DNA from: Crocinitomicaceae bacterium
Lineage (GTDB): Bacteria > Bacteroidota > Bacteroidia > Flavobacteriales_D > Crocinitomicaceae
Assembly: GCA_021740745.1 (NCBI GenBank)
Contig: JAIOZF010000006.1
Coordinates: 1-64,000, forward strand
Reading direction: 5' to 3'
Length of the DNA: 64,000 bases
Position 1 is the stretch's first letter, and each line of letters starts with the position of its first letter. The notes below the pieces were generated by a model, which did no database searches, had not been told where the DNA came from, and saw nothing but the letters and a program-made list of their open reading frames with translations. Below, one piece after another: positions 17,671 to 26,146 of this stretch. The translations under genes were made by a program, and so were the position numbers.

Positions 17671-18342
17671 TTATTTCAATACTTTAAAAAGTAAATCTTC
17701 AAGAAAAATTCCCGTAAATAACTCTCTGTTTTCTTCTTTTGCGTCCGTTAATTTTGGCAAATTCACACTAAAATATTGCTGATGATGTGAAGTTTCAATA
17801 AGGGTTGTACTCAAAGAATGCGGATATTCATATGATGGATTATACGCTGCAATAATCTCAGCTATGGTCGAACAAAGATCTTTATATGGCTTAAAAACCT
17901 GTTCCTTATTGATTTCAGAAACATCTTTCACTAAAAAAGCTTTACTACTTTCTGTAATAACGATCTGATTCAGTAATTTCTTATTGTAATCAAACTGACC
18001 TGAACTTTCTGGTAATTCATGTGTCAGCAAATCAACAACTAGTTTCAATCGTTCTTGTTTATCGGTAATATTCTGAAGTTTGAAAATGACTAAAAACTCC
18101 ATATAACACCAATACCAATTCAGAATGTAAAGAAGTAATCGATGCTTATTTTCAAAATAGCGATAAACTGTTGCTTCTGTACAATTAATTTCTTGAGCTA
18201 GTTTTTTGAAAGTAAACTGCTCAAAGCCCAAATTATGAATCAAATCAATTGCATTTTTTACAATCTGCTTACCGATTTCACTTGTTTCAGGATCTTTTAA
18301 AAAAATCTTATCGTTAACTTTAAAGGAAACTTGAAATTCCAT
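17671..18342 (-). CDS. TetR/AcrR-family repressor of the export operon
   Basis: A 223-residue regulator. The N-terminal helix-turn-helix is clear at about residues 28-65: IVKNAIDLIHNLGFEQFTFKKLAQEINCTEATVYRYFENKHRLL. The C-terminal ligand region is divergent, so the inducer cannot be predicted. The frame extends to a TTG at 18360, which lies inside the -7 element, so I chose the ATG at 18342. It is divergent from the ABC/HlyD/TolC operon. A 27-bp palindrome between the two promoters is the likely operator, so it probably represses both itself and the operon. Confidence 0.88.
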   Translation of the reverse strand: MEFQVSFKVNDKIFLKDPETSEIGKQIVKNAIDLIHNLGFEQFTFKKLAQEINCTEATVYRYFENKHRLLLYILNWYWCYMEFLVIFKLQNITDKQERLKLVVDLLTHELPESSGQFDYNKKLLNQIVITESSKAFLVKDVSEINKEQVFKPYKDLCSTIAEIIAAYNPSYEYPHSLSTTLIETSHHQQYFSVNLPKLTDAKEENRELFTGIFLEDLLFKVLK

Positions 18343-18357
18343 GTTTGAAAATTTATA

Positions 18358-18365
18358 CAAATATA
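18358..18365 (-). promoter_or_regulatory. -7 element for the tetR gene
   Basis: TATATTTG on the minus strand, 15 bases before the ATG at 18342. Confidence 0.45.
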
Positions 18366-18420
18366 TAGCAGATATTTCATGAAAAGAAGTAAATGTATTA
18401 AAAATAAAAATTTAACAATT

Positions 18421-18447
18421 ATTAATGATAGTAATACTATTATTAAT
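18421..18447. promoter_or_regulatory. 27-bp palindromic operator between tetR and the export operon
   Basis: The left half ATTAATgATAGTA and right half TACTATtATTAAT are mirror images around one central base; all 24 arm positions pair except the single g/t position in each arm. It ends 12 bases before the -7 element of the export operon (18460-18467), so it covers the -33 zone. A dyad of this size suits a TetR dimer or a pair of dimers. Confidence 0.7.
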
Positions 18448-18459
18448 GGAGACAATTTG

Positions 18460-18467
18460 TATATTTG
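18460..18467 (+). promoter_or_regulatory. -7 element for the export operon
   Basis: TATATTTG fits TAnnTTTG exactly, 41 bases before the TTG start codon at 18509. Confidence 0.5.
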
Positions 18468-18508
18468 CTCATTAAAACAGCTTTACAGTTAATTTAAAAC
18501 TAACATAA

Positions 18509-20212
18509 TTGAAAAATCAAACACCAAAAACATTAACTAGATTCTGGTCTTTGTTAAAAAAGGACCGTAAAGAAATTCGCAACATTTACATATTCGCCGT
18601 TCTAAGTGGTATATTAAGTTTGGGCCTACCCCTCGGCATTCAAAGTATCATCAACTTCATTCAATTAGGACAATTAAGTGCATCATGGATGGTTCTCGTT
18701 GGACTTGTTGTTCTTGCAATTGGGTTTGCAGGTATACTCAATATTTATCAAATGCGTATAACTGAAAATCTCCAGCAAAAAATCTTTACGCGATCTGCCT
18801 TTGAATTTGCGGATAGACTACCAAAAATCAACATGAGTGAATTATTAGAACGCTATGCTCCAGAATTGACAAATCGTTTTTTTGATACGTTGACCATTCA
18901 AAAAGGCCTCTCAAAGTTATTGCTTGATTTCACTGCTGCTTCGCTACAAGTTGTTTTTGGATTGATTCTCTTGTCAATGTATCACAGCTTTTTTATTATT
19001 CTCGGCGTCTTCTTGGTGGGGCTACTTGTCGTTATCATTCGATATACAGCGAATCGCGGTTTTGTATCAAGTATGGAGGAGTCGAAATCTAAATATAAGA
19101 TTGCAAATTGGTTACTTGAAATCGCACATGCAAGGGTAAGTTTTAAAATGGCTGGTCACAACCGTTTACATGTCAACAAAACAGATAAATACTTAAATGA
19201 ATACCTAAATGCACGTGAAAAACACTTCAAAGTACTTGTTCAACAATATAGTTTTCTAATTGCTTTCAAGGTAATAATTGCATTGACCTTATTGCTTGTT
19301 GGTGGATTACTTGTTTTAAACCAGCAAATGAACATCGGACAATTTGTAGCTTCAGAGATTATCATTTTATTGGTTCTATCATCAGTAGAAAAAATCATTT
19401 TAAGCATTGATATAGTTTATGATGTTATTACCGCTATTGAAAAAGTAGGCGAAGTGACCGATTTAAAACTGGAAACAACAGGCGGAAGACACCCTAATTT
19501 TGAAAACGAAAATGGATTTCGCATTAAGTTGAATAATATCAGTTATCAACCCCATTGCTACATCGCGCCTATTTTAACAAACGTATCAATCAATATACAA
19601 TCCAACGAAATTGTCAGTGTCATTTCCGATTCAAGTGTATCTCCGAACACCTTGTTTTCATTGATTGGCGGATTATACGAAACAGATGAAGGCAGCTTAT
19701 CCGTAAATGATTTACCAATAACAAATATTGATAAAATTTCATTGAGAGACTCCATAGGTACAATCCTTCAGCAGGATAAATTGATACATGCCTCACTTTT
19801 TGAAAACATTTCGTTTGGAAGGGAAAAGGTTTCAATTAATAGTATTATGGCTGTTGCAAAGCAAGTTGGACTTGATCGAGATTTGGAAATTTTTAAATCT
19901 GGTTTTGATACTATGATTAATCCAGAAGGACACTTTATTCCAGAGGAAGTTATTCAAAAAATTCTCCTGGTTAGAGCGATTGTTCACCAACCAAAGTTGT
20001 TGTTAATTGAAAACCCAACCGATCGAATGAAAGAAAAATGTATTCAATCATTCATTGAAATTATACAATCGCTTAAGAATTGTACGATTCTCTTATCCAC
20101 CTCGGATGAGGAGATTTTAAAAAAGTCGAATCGAATTATTTGTATCAAAAATGGACAAATCGATTTTGAAGGTGATTATTCAGCATACATTAATACAAAG
20201 AAATCATGTTAA
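18509..20212 (+). CDS. ABC exporter-like protein with degenerate ATPase domain
   Basis: A 567-residue half-transporter shape: membrane domain about 25-300 with up to six helices, then a nucleotide-binding-like domain about 335-560. The ATPase motifs are lost. The Walker A loop reads SDSSVSPNT (373-381), with the essential lysine replaced by P379. The LSGGQ signature is IPEEVIQK (478-485). Walker B and the catalytic glutamate read LLIEN (498-502) instead of LLLDE. The D-loop is DRMK, and the switch histidine is absent in LLSTSDEE. The Q-loop glutamine (Q421/Q422) remains. The frame is open and full length, so this is not simple decay. It starts with TTG. It overlaps the HlyD-type gene by seven bases. 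Probably a structural or pseudo-ATPase exporter subunit. Confidence 0.85.
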   Translation: MKNQTPKTLTRFWSLLKKDRKEIRNIYIFAVLSGILSLGLPLGIQSIINFIQLGQLSASWMVLVGLVVLAIGFAGILNIYQMRITENLQQKIFTRSAFEFADRLPKINMSELLERYAPELTNRFFDTLTIQKGLSKLLLDFTAASLQVVFGLILLSMYHSFFIILGVFLVGLLVVIIRYTANRGFVSSMEESKSKYKIANWLLEIAHARVSFKMAGHNRLHVNKTDKYLNEYLNAREKHFKVLVQQYSFLIAFKVIIALTLLLVGGLLVLNQQMNIGQFVASEIIILLVLSSVEKIILSIDIVYDVITAIEKVGEVTDLKLETTGGRHPNFENENGFRIKLNNISYQPHCYIAPILTNVSINIQSNEIVSVISDSSVSPNTLFSLIGGLYETDEGSLSVNDLPITNIDKISLRDSIGTILQQDKLIHASLFENISFGREKVSINSIMAVAKQVGLDRDLEIFKSGFDTMINPEGHFIPEEVIQKILLVRAIVHQPKLLLIENPTDRMKEKCIQSFIEIIQSLKNCTILLSTSDEEILKKSNRIICIKNGQIDFEGDYSAYINTKKSC

Positions 20213-21552
20213 ATCTTTCACCTGAAAACGTTAATCAGATTGATCAAAAAGGATTGAAGTCTTTGCACCGCGTAGAGCAAAAAAAGTCTTCTCATAAATT
20301 ACTTAAAGTTATATATGCTTTCTTTATCATCCTTTTTTTGATTTTGTTTCTACCATGGACACAGAATATACGCTCAAAGGGTAGTTTAACCACTTTGCGC
20401 CCCGAACAAAAGCCGCAAACAATCAATACTATAATTCCAGGTCGAATTGAAAAATGGTTTGTAAAAGATGGAGATATTGTAAAAAAGGGTGATACGATTC
20501 TCTTTTTGTCTGAGGTGAAAAATGATTACTTGGATACTAATCTTGTGGGAAGAACACAAAAACAGTTGAAAACAAAAGAATTGTCTGTAGTAAGCTATAC
20601 CGATAAGATACAGTCGCTCGATAATCGAATTGATGCCTTGATAGAATCAGCTGGTTTGAAACTCCAACAAGCAAAAATCAAGTTAACTCAAGCAAATTTA
20701 AAATTGAAGTCTGACAGTATTGAATACCAAACAACTCAAATCAACTTAAAAGTAGCTGAAGATCAGTATGAACGTACTGAGAAACTTTACAAAGATGGTT
20801 TAAAATCAAAAACCGACTTAGAAGCAAGAAAAGTCGCCATGCAACGCGCTGAAGCAAATAAAATTGGTGCACAACAAAAGTTTCTTCAAAGTAAAAACGA
20901 TATTATTGATGCGCGTGTTGAATTAAACTCTATTCAAGCAAAATATAGAGATGAAGTTTCCAAAGCAGAATCGGATAAATTTACGGCTCTTTCCAGCATG
21001 TATGACGCAGAAGTAGATGTTACAAAAATGCAAGGACAATTGGTTAATTACTCCGTTCGAAACGGAATGTATTATATTCTTGCACCACAAGATGGAGTTG
21101 TAACAGCCGTATTATCTGGCGGAATTGGTGAAACTGTTAAAGAAGGTCAAGCCATTGCTACAATAATGCCTAAAAATTATGACTTAGCAATTGAGATGTA
21201 CGTCCGTCCAGTTGATTTACCTCTCGTTCAAAAAGGACAAAAAGTACGTGTTCAATTTGATGGATGGCCTGCAGTTGTTTTCTCCGGTTGGCCAAGCTCA
21301 AGCTTTGGAACCTTTGGAGGTGAAGTTTTCGCTATAGACAACTTCGCAAGTCCAGATGGAACGTTTAGAGTTCTAGTTGCACCCGATAAAAATGACAGAA
21401 AGTGGCCAGAACAATTGAGAGTTGGTGGTGGTTCAAATTCGATGCTTCTACTTAATAATGTTCCACTTGGTTATGAATTCTGGAGGCAAATCAATGGATT
21501 CCCACCCGATTTTTACCAGAAAAAAAATACAGACATTAAAGCCAAAAAATGA
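20206..21552 (+). CDS. HlyD-family periplasmic adaptor (membrane fusion protein)
   Basis: A 448-residue protein. A single membrane helix at about 30-48 (LLKVIYAFFIILFLILFLPW) follows a cytosolic tail. The biotinyl-lipoyl half appears at about 75-100 (GRIEKWFVKDGDIVKKGDTILFLSEVK), then a long coiled-coil hairpin (about 110-265), the second lipoyl half (APQDGVVTAVLSGGIGETVKEGQAI), and a beta-barrel region. It links the inner-membrane transporter to the outer-membrane channel. Its ATG lies inside the last codons of the ABC gene and its end overlaps the TolC gene (ATGA), so the three are made together. Confidence 0.93.
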   Translation: MLNLSPENVNQIDQKGLKSLHRVEQKKSSHKLLKVIYAFFIILFLILFLPWTQNIRSKGSLTTLRPEQKPQTINTIIPGRIEKWFVKDGDIVKKGDTILFLSEVKNDYLDTNLVGRTQKQLKTKELSVVSYTDKIQSLDNRIDALIESAGLKLQQAKIKLTQANLKLKSDSIEYQTTQINLKVAEDQYERTEKLYKDGLKSKTDLEARKVAMQRAEANKIGAQQKFLQSKNDIIDARVELNSIQAKYRDEVSKAESDKFTALSSMYDAEVDVTKMQGQLVNYSVRNGMYYILAPQDGVVTAVLSGGIGETVKEGQAIATIMPKNYDLAIEMYVRPVDLPLVQKGQKVRVQFDGWPAVVFSGWPSSSFGTFGGEVFAIDNFASPDGTFRVLVAPDKNDRKWPEQLRVGGGSNSMLLLNNVPLGYEFWRQINGFPPDFYQKKNTDIKAKK

Positions 21553-22940
21553 GAAACATCACTTTAATCGTTATCGTCTTTTTTCTGAGTCTATTTAACT
21601 TTGCTCAACAAGTTAGATTTGGAGAAGATCGTTTCTACGAATTGATTGTTAACAATCATCCATTGTCAAAACAAGCAAATCTAAAAGTCAATTTTGGAGA
21701 AAATTCTGTCCTTAAAGCAAGAGGTGCATTTGATCCAAAATTGTTTGGATCGCTTGATCAAAAATATTACAACTCTAGCCAATATTATGATTTGTTGAAT
21801 GCTGGATTAAAAGTTCCAACTTGGTTTGGATTAGAATTTAAAACAGGTTTTGAGAACAATCGCGGTGCATATGTAAGTGAGCAAAACAATACACCTCCAA
21901 ACGGTTTGTGGTATGGCGGTGTTTCAATGAATTTAGGACAAGGATTAATTATTGACAACCGGCGAGCTGAGCTTTTCAAAGCAAAAATATATGCTGAAAG
22001 TACATTTTTTGAAAAAGAACTTCAGTTAAATGAATTGATTTTTGAATCCGGATATTCCTATTGGAATTGGTTTTTATCCTATCATAGCGAGCAAACGTTA
22101 ATTGAAGCATATGATTTGGCATTAGAACGATTTAATGCCGTTAAAAGAATTTCCGAATTAGGTGATCGCCCTTCAATTGACACCGTCGAAGCAATCATTC
22201 AATTACAAAATAGAGAATCGTTGCTCCTAGACTTTAAAACAGAGCGACAAGCCACTATGTTTAATTTAAATTCATTCTTGTGGGATGAGAATGCTAATCC
22301 TCTGGAATTAGATAGTCTGACAATACCAATTGATTTAGATAGTATATCGCAACTACCACTTTGGCTCCCAACAGAGGAAGCAATTGATTCTGCCATTCAA
22401 CAGCATCCTTACCTTCAAATTGCAAACTTTAAAATTAAAAGTTTAGAGGTAGATAAGCGCTTGAAAAGAGAAATGCTGAAACCAACGCTTGATTTACAAT
22501 ACAATCTCATTAACGAACCAATTAATAGCAATCCGATTAATGACCTGTCCTTAAATAATTATAAATGGGGAGTAACGTTTGAGATGCCCCTATTCTTGAG
22601 AAAAGAACGTGGAGATTTACAATTGGCTAATTTAAAAATCCAAGATCAACAATTTGAATTGGATAACAAAAAGGCTTATATCGAGTTTAAAATCCGAAGT
22701 TCAATCGTTGAAATGACCAATGCATTGCGACAAGTGGAGATTTATCAAAAAAACGTGAAAGATTCTGAACAGCTGTTAAATGCAGAAAAACAAATGTTCG
22801 AAAATGGTGAAAGTTCATTGTTCTTGATAAATGCGCGTGAGACTTCCTATATCCAATCCAAGTTGAAACTTATTGAATCTTTAGTGAAAAGTCAGCAAAG
22901 CTATTTATCACTCCAATATGCGTTAGCGAATCTAATTTAG
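21549..22940 (+). CDS. TolC-family outer-membrane efflux protein
   Basis: A 463-residue protein with a signal peptide (about 1-19, ending FNFAQ). Two related halves carry long amphipathic helices, as in TolC (for example around 190-235 and 360-455), with NARETSYIQSKLKLIESL near the end. It forms the outer-membrane tunnel of the tripartite exporter with the two genes upstream. Last gene of the operon; 69 bases separate it from the MscS gene. Confidence 0.9.
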   Translation: MRNITLIVIVFFLSLFNFAQQVRFGEDRFYELIVNNHPLSKQANLKVNFGENSVLKARGAFDPKLFGSLDQKYYNSSQYYDLLNAGLKVPTWFGLEFKTGFENNRGAYVSEQNNTPPNGLWYGGVSMNLGQGLIIDNRRAELFKAKIYAESTFFEKELQLNELIFESGYSYWNWFLSYHSEQTLIEAYDLALERFNAVKRISELGDRPSIDTVEAIIQLQNRESLLLDFKTERQATMFNLNSFLWDENANPLELDSLTIPIDLDSISQLPLWLPTEEAIDSAIQQHPYLQIANFKIKSLEVDKRLKREMLKPTLDLQYNLINEPINSNPINDLSLNNYKWGVTFEMPLFLRKERGDLQLANLKIQDQQFELDNKKAYIEFKIRSSIVEMTNALRQVEIYQKNVKDSEQLLNAEKQMFENGESSLFLINARETSYIQSKLKLIESLVKSQQSYLSLQYALANLI

Positions 22941-23009
22941 TCATGAAGATAAACTTGAATTCATTACAAGGTTTTAAGTATTTTAATAAATAAAAATTCT
23001 AGTAATAAC

Positions 23010-23516
23010 ATGGAAAAATATACAATCCAACTTATCGAAAGCGGAATAGTAGTCATAGTTTATATACTACTCTATTTCACTACAAAAACAATCATCAACA
23101 ATGCTTTAAAAAACACGCATCTTCAACGGGCCAGAAGAAAAATGGTTGTAAAAGCGATTCAACTGATTATTACATTATTTGCCGTCATTTTTTTAGCTGG
23201 AATTTGGGGATTGGACCAAAGTGAATTGGCCATATTTGCCAGTTCTATTTTCACTGCGTTAGGAATTGCCTTTTTTGCCAAGTGGTCTCTCCTCTCAAAT
23301 ATTACTTCGAGCATAATTCTCTTTTTCAATCACCCATTAAAAATTGGGGATAAAGTTCGTATTCTAGATAAAGACTGTCCGTTTGAAGGTGAAATTTCCG
23401 ATTTGACTTATTTCTTTGTGCATTTAAAAAATGATGTTGGCGAAGTAATCACTGTTCCTAATTCACTCTTCTTGGAAAAATCAATTACGATAATTGCTAC
23501 TACGGAAAAAAACTAA
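23010..23516 (+). CDS. Short MscS-family mechanosensitive channel
   Basis: A 168-residue membrane protein. Helices at about 8-27, 45-66 and 70-100 are followed by the MscS pore-helix and beta-domain region (LLSNITSSIILFFNHPLKIGDKVRI, VITVPNSLFLEKSI). It stops right after the beta domain and lacks the C-terminal alpha/beta cage of full MscS (about 280 residues), so it is a minimal version. The DUF2490 gene begins five bases after the stop. Confidence 0.85.
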   Translation: MEKYTIQLIESGIVVIVYILLYFTTKTIINNALKNTHLQRARRKMVVKAIQLIITLFAVIFLAGIWGLDQSELAIFASSIFTALGIAFFAKWSLLSNITSSIILFFNHPLKIGDKVRILDKDCPFEGEISDLTYFFVHLKNDVGEVITVPNSLFLEKSITIIATTEKN

Positions 23517-23520
23517 AGGA

Positions 23521-24207
23521 ATGAAAAGATTGATTTTTATTGGCTTCATTTTACTCTTGAACTTAGGAGTAAGAGCTCAGAAAATTGACCTTGGCAGTTG
23601 GAATATGCTCAATATTAAATTCAATTTGAATCCTAAAATCAGTTTTTTTGGTGAAACCCAGCTCCGATCATTAAAATTCTATGACAATTTTCATTATTAC
23701 GAAGTAAAAGGAGGCGTAAATTACAAGCTCAATAGCAACCTGCAATTAACCCTAGCTTGTGGAAGTTATCAAACCTATAGAGAGGGTGGCAATTTTGTTT
23801 TACCCAAGAACAATGATGAATTTAGAATTTGGCCTCAATTACTTTTAATACAACCCATCGGAGCTTTTAAAATTGAACAACGTTACAGGGCTGAGTTGCG
23901 ATTTACAAGCGATGGATATCGAAACCGTTTTAGATATCGGTTAGGACTATCTTACCCATTTGGAAAGAAAAAAAATGATTTTAAACCTTTTCAAGTTTCA
24001 GCAAGTAATGAACTTTTCTTCACAAACAATGAACCCTATTTCGAACGCAACCGAATACAATTCACTTTTCAATTCAAGCCATCCAAAAACACAGCCATCC
24101 AACTTGGATATTTACACCAGTTTGATTACAAAATAAACGACGAAACAGGGCGAGATTTTCTTCAAATTGGATTTTTACTTGAGCTAAACAAAGCATCTAA
24201 ATCATAG
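23521..24207 (+). CDS. DUF2490 outer-membrane beta-barrel-like protein
   Basis: A 228-residue exported protein. The signal peptide covers about 1-19 (LIFIGFILLLNLGVRAQ). The body is a series of short amphipathic strands, with SWNMLNIKFNLNPKISFFGETQLRS at the start and FEQRYR-like EQRYRAELRF in the middle, as in DUF2490. It is probably an outer-membrane barrel of unknown role. A frame from TTG at 23494 adds nine codons that overlap the MscS gene; the ATG at 23521, directly before the signal peptide, is preferred. Confidence 0.8.
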   Translation: MKRLIFIGFILLLNLGVRAQKIDLGSWNMLNIKFNLNPKISFFGETQLRSLKFYDNFHYYEVKGGVNYKLNSNLQLTLACGSYQTYREGGNFVLPKNNDEFRIWPQLLLIQPIGAFKIEQRYRAELRFTSDGYRNRFRYRLGLSYPFGKKKNDFKPFQVSASNELFFTNNEPYFERNRIQFTFQFKPSKNTAIQLGYLHQFDYKINDETGRDFLQIGFLLELNKASKS

Positions 24208-24303
24208 GTTTTTGAGCATCAAACAGCAATAATTACTGTTAAATTAAGTCTGTGCTTCACACTTTCTTTTCAGTCGCTAATTTTATTATCTTCGTCCTCT
24301 ATT

Positions 24304-25023
24304 ATGGATACACGAAAACACGTTGAGGTATGTTTTACTCCTGGAGAGTATGCTTACTACAAAGATGAATTTGAAATTGTTGTTGTTATCGACGTTTTAC
24401 GAGCGACTTCAGCCATTTGCGCTGCATTTCACAATGGAATTGAGGCAATTATACCTGTTCCGACTGTTGAAGAAGCATGGGAATACAAACAAAAAGGATA
24501 TTTAGCCGGTGCGGAAAGAAAAGGTCAGATTGTGGAAGGATTTGATTTTGGCAACTCCCCTTTTTCCTATATCAATGAAGAATTTCGTGGGAAAGAAGTT
24601 GTTTTAACCACTACGAACGGAACAAAATCGCTAGATGTTGCCAAAGACGCTGAAATTGTAGTTGTTGGATCATTTTTAAATCTTGATTATTTATCGAAAT
24701 GGTTAGGTGAGCAAAATAAAAATGTGTTGTGTTTGTGCTCAGGCTGGCAAGATAAATTCAACTTAGAAGATACCATTTGCGCAGGTGCTATTTCAGATTA
24801 CTTGCTTTCAACTGGAAATTTCACTTCCGATGAAGATTCTTCAATTGCTGCAAAATATTTGTATCTTTCGGCTAAGGACAATTTTTTCGGCTATTTAAAG
24901 TCTAGTTCGCATAGAAGACGATTGAAAAATTTAAATTTGAACGAAGACATTAAATACTGTTTAACACCAAATCAAACAAATGTCATTCCAATTCTAAGAA
25001 ATGGGAAACTGGTTAAATTATAA
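24304..25023 (+). CDS. comB: 2-phosphosulfolactate phosphatase
   Basis: Removes phosphate from (R)-2-phospho-3-sulfolactate to give sulfolactate. The 239 residues carry the family pattern: VVVIDVLRATSAICAAFHNG near the start, GAERKGQIVEGFDFGNSPF (about 62-80), VVLTTTNGTKSL, and LCSGWQDKFNLEDTICAGAI. The enzyme before it in the pathway, ComA, is encoded at 51396-52214. Upstream there is a near-match -7 box TATCTTCG (24287-24294). The 3' end overlaps the phospholipase C gene by 23 bases. Confidence 0.9.
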   Translation: MDTRKHVEVCFTPGEYAYYKDEFEIVVVIDVLRATSAICAAFHNGIEAIIPVPTVEEAWEYKQKGYLAGAERKGQIVEGFDFGNSPFSYINEEFRGKEVVLTTTNGTKSLDVAKDAEIVVVGSFLNLDYLSKWLGEQNKNVLCLCSGWQDKFNLEDTICAGAISDYLLSTGNFTSDEDSSIAAKYLYLSAKDNFFGYLKSSSHRRRLKNLNLNEDIKYCLTPNQTNVIPILRNGKLVKL

Positions 25024-26005
25024 ATATCTCTTGGTTTTTACCTTGCCGCTTTTTTTAGCGATGGGTAGCAACAAAGAATCTCAAAAAATTTGGGGTTTCT
25101 TTGGTCATAAACGCATTAATAGAATTGCCGTTTTCACCTTGCCCCAAGAAATGTTTGGCTTTTACAAAGACCACATTGAATATTTAACCGAACATGCAGT
25201 TGATCCCGATAAACGTCGCTATGCGGTCGAAGGAGAAGCACAATGTCATTACATCGATTTAGATCATTACTACAAACCAGGTGAAGATCCTTTTACAATC
25301 ATGCCAAGAAGATGGTATGACGCTGTAGCAAAATTCACAGAAGATACATTGCAAACCTATGGCATTGTTCCTTGGCATATCAATGTGATGAAATTAAAAC
25401 TTCAAAAAGCATTTGAAACGAAGAACGTCGATTTAATCCTAAAATATTCAGCTGATATTGGTCACTATATCGGTGATGCACATGTTCCTTTGCATACGAC
25501 TGAGAATTACAATGGTCAAATGACAGGTCAACGCGGAATTCATGGACTTTGGGAAAGTAGATTGGTAGAGGTAAACGCGGAGGACTACGACTATTTTGTT
25601 GGTAAAGGAAAATATGTTAAGAGCATTGTAGATTTTGCATGGGAGGCCGTTGAAGCGTCACATTTGGCACTCGATTCAGTTCTTCGAATTGAAAAAGAGT
25701 TAACTGCTGAATTTCCATCTGATAAAAAATACAGTTACGAACAACGTGGAAATACAACGATTTCAGTTTACAGTTACGATTTTTCACAAGAATACCACAA
25801 GCGCATGAATGGTATGGTTGAAAGAAGAATGCGCGCTGCAATTATTGCTGTTGGATCAATTTGGTACACAGCATGGGTAGATGCAGGTCAGCCCGATTTG
25901 AGCGCACTTCAAAACGTTCAACCCTCTGCTGAACTATTAGAAGAAATGCGCCAATTGGAGGAACATTTTCACAATGAAAAACACAAGGGGAGAATTTGTG
26001 AGTAA
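25001..26005 (+). CDS. Zinc-dependent phospholipase C / S1-P1 nuclease-fold protein
   Basis: A 334-residue exported protein with a hydrophobic N-terminus (about 8-22). The zinc-binding pattern of this fold is visible: the mature N-terminal W-G-F-F-G-H (about 31-36), CHYIDLDHYY (about 87-96), HYIGDAHVPLHTTENYNGQ (about 158-176), and HGLWESR (about 183-189). These His/Asp residues should bind three zinc ions. The substrate could be phospholipid or nucleic acid. It starts inside comB, so the two are probably cotranscribed. Confidence 0.87.
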   Translation: MGNWLNYKYLLVFTLPLFLAMGSNKESQKIWGFFGHKRINRIAVFTLPQEMFGFYKDHIEYLTEHAVDPDKRRYAVEGEAQCHYIDLDHYYKPGEDPFTIMPRRWYDAVAKFTEDTLQTYGIVPWHINVMKLKLQKAFETKNVDLILKYSADIGHYIGDAHVPLHTTENYNGQMTGQRGIHGLWESRLVEVNAEDYDYFVGKGKYVKSIVDFAWEAVEASHLALDSVLRIEKELTAEFPSDKKYSYEQRGNTTISVYSYDFSQEYHKRMNGMVERRMRAAIIAVGSIWYTAWVDAGQPDLSALQNVQPSAELLEEMRQLEEHFHNEKHKGRICE

Positions 26006-26065
26006 ATTTCAGCTTTAATTGGCGTTTATTTAACAAACCATTCCTCTATTTTTGAAACCTAATAT

Positions 26066-26099
26066 CCTCGATGAATAATTATTAATCATTTTATTGAGG
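26066..26099. repeat. Imperfect dyad before the NatAB-like operon
   Basis: CCTCGATGAA and TTTTATTGAGG can pair over ten bases with two G-T pairs around an AT-rich loop. It lies between the phospholipase gene and the ABC operon. It could be an operator or a weak terminator; no U-tract follows. Confidence 0.3.
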
Positions 26100-26146
26100 C
26101 TTGCTTTTGACAAGGAGCGTATATTTATAAAACCAAATATTAAAGA

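Noticed and set aside
17671-22940. Horizontally acquired island for the TetR efflux operon
   Set aside because: Base composition and promoter style look like the neighbours and no mobility genes or repeats flank it.
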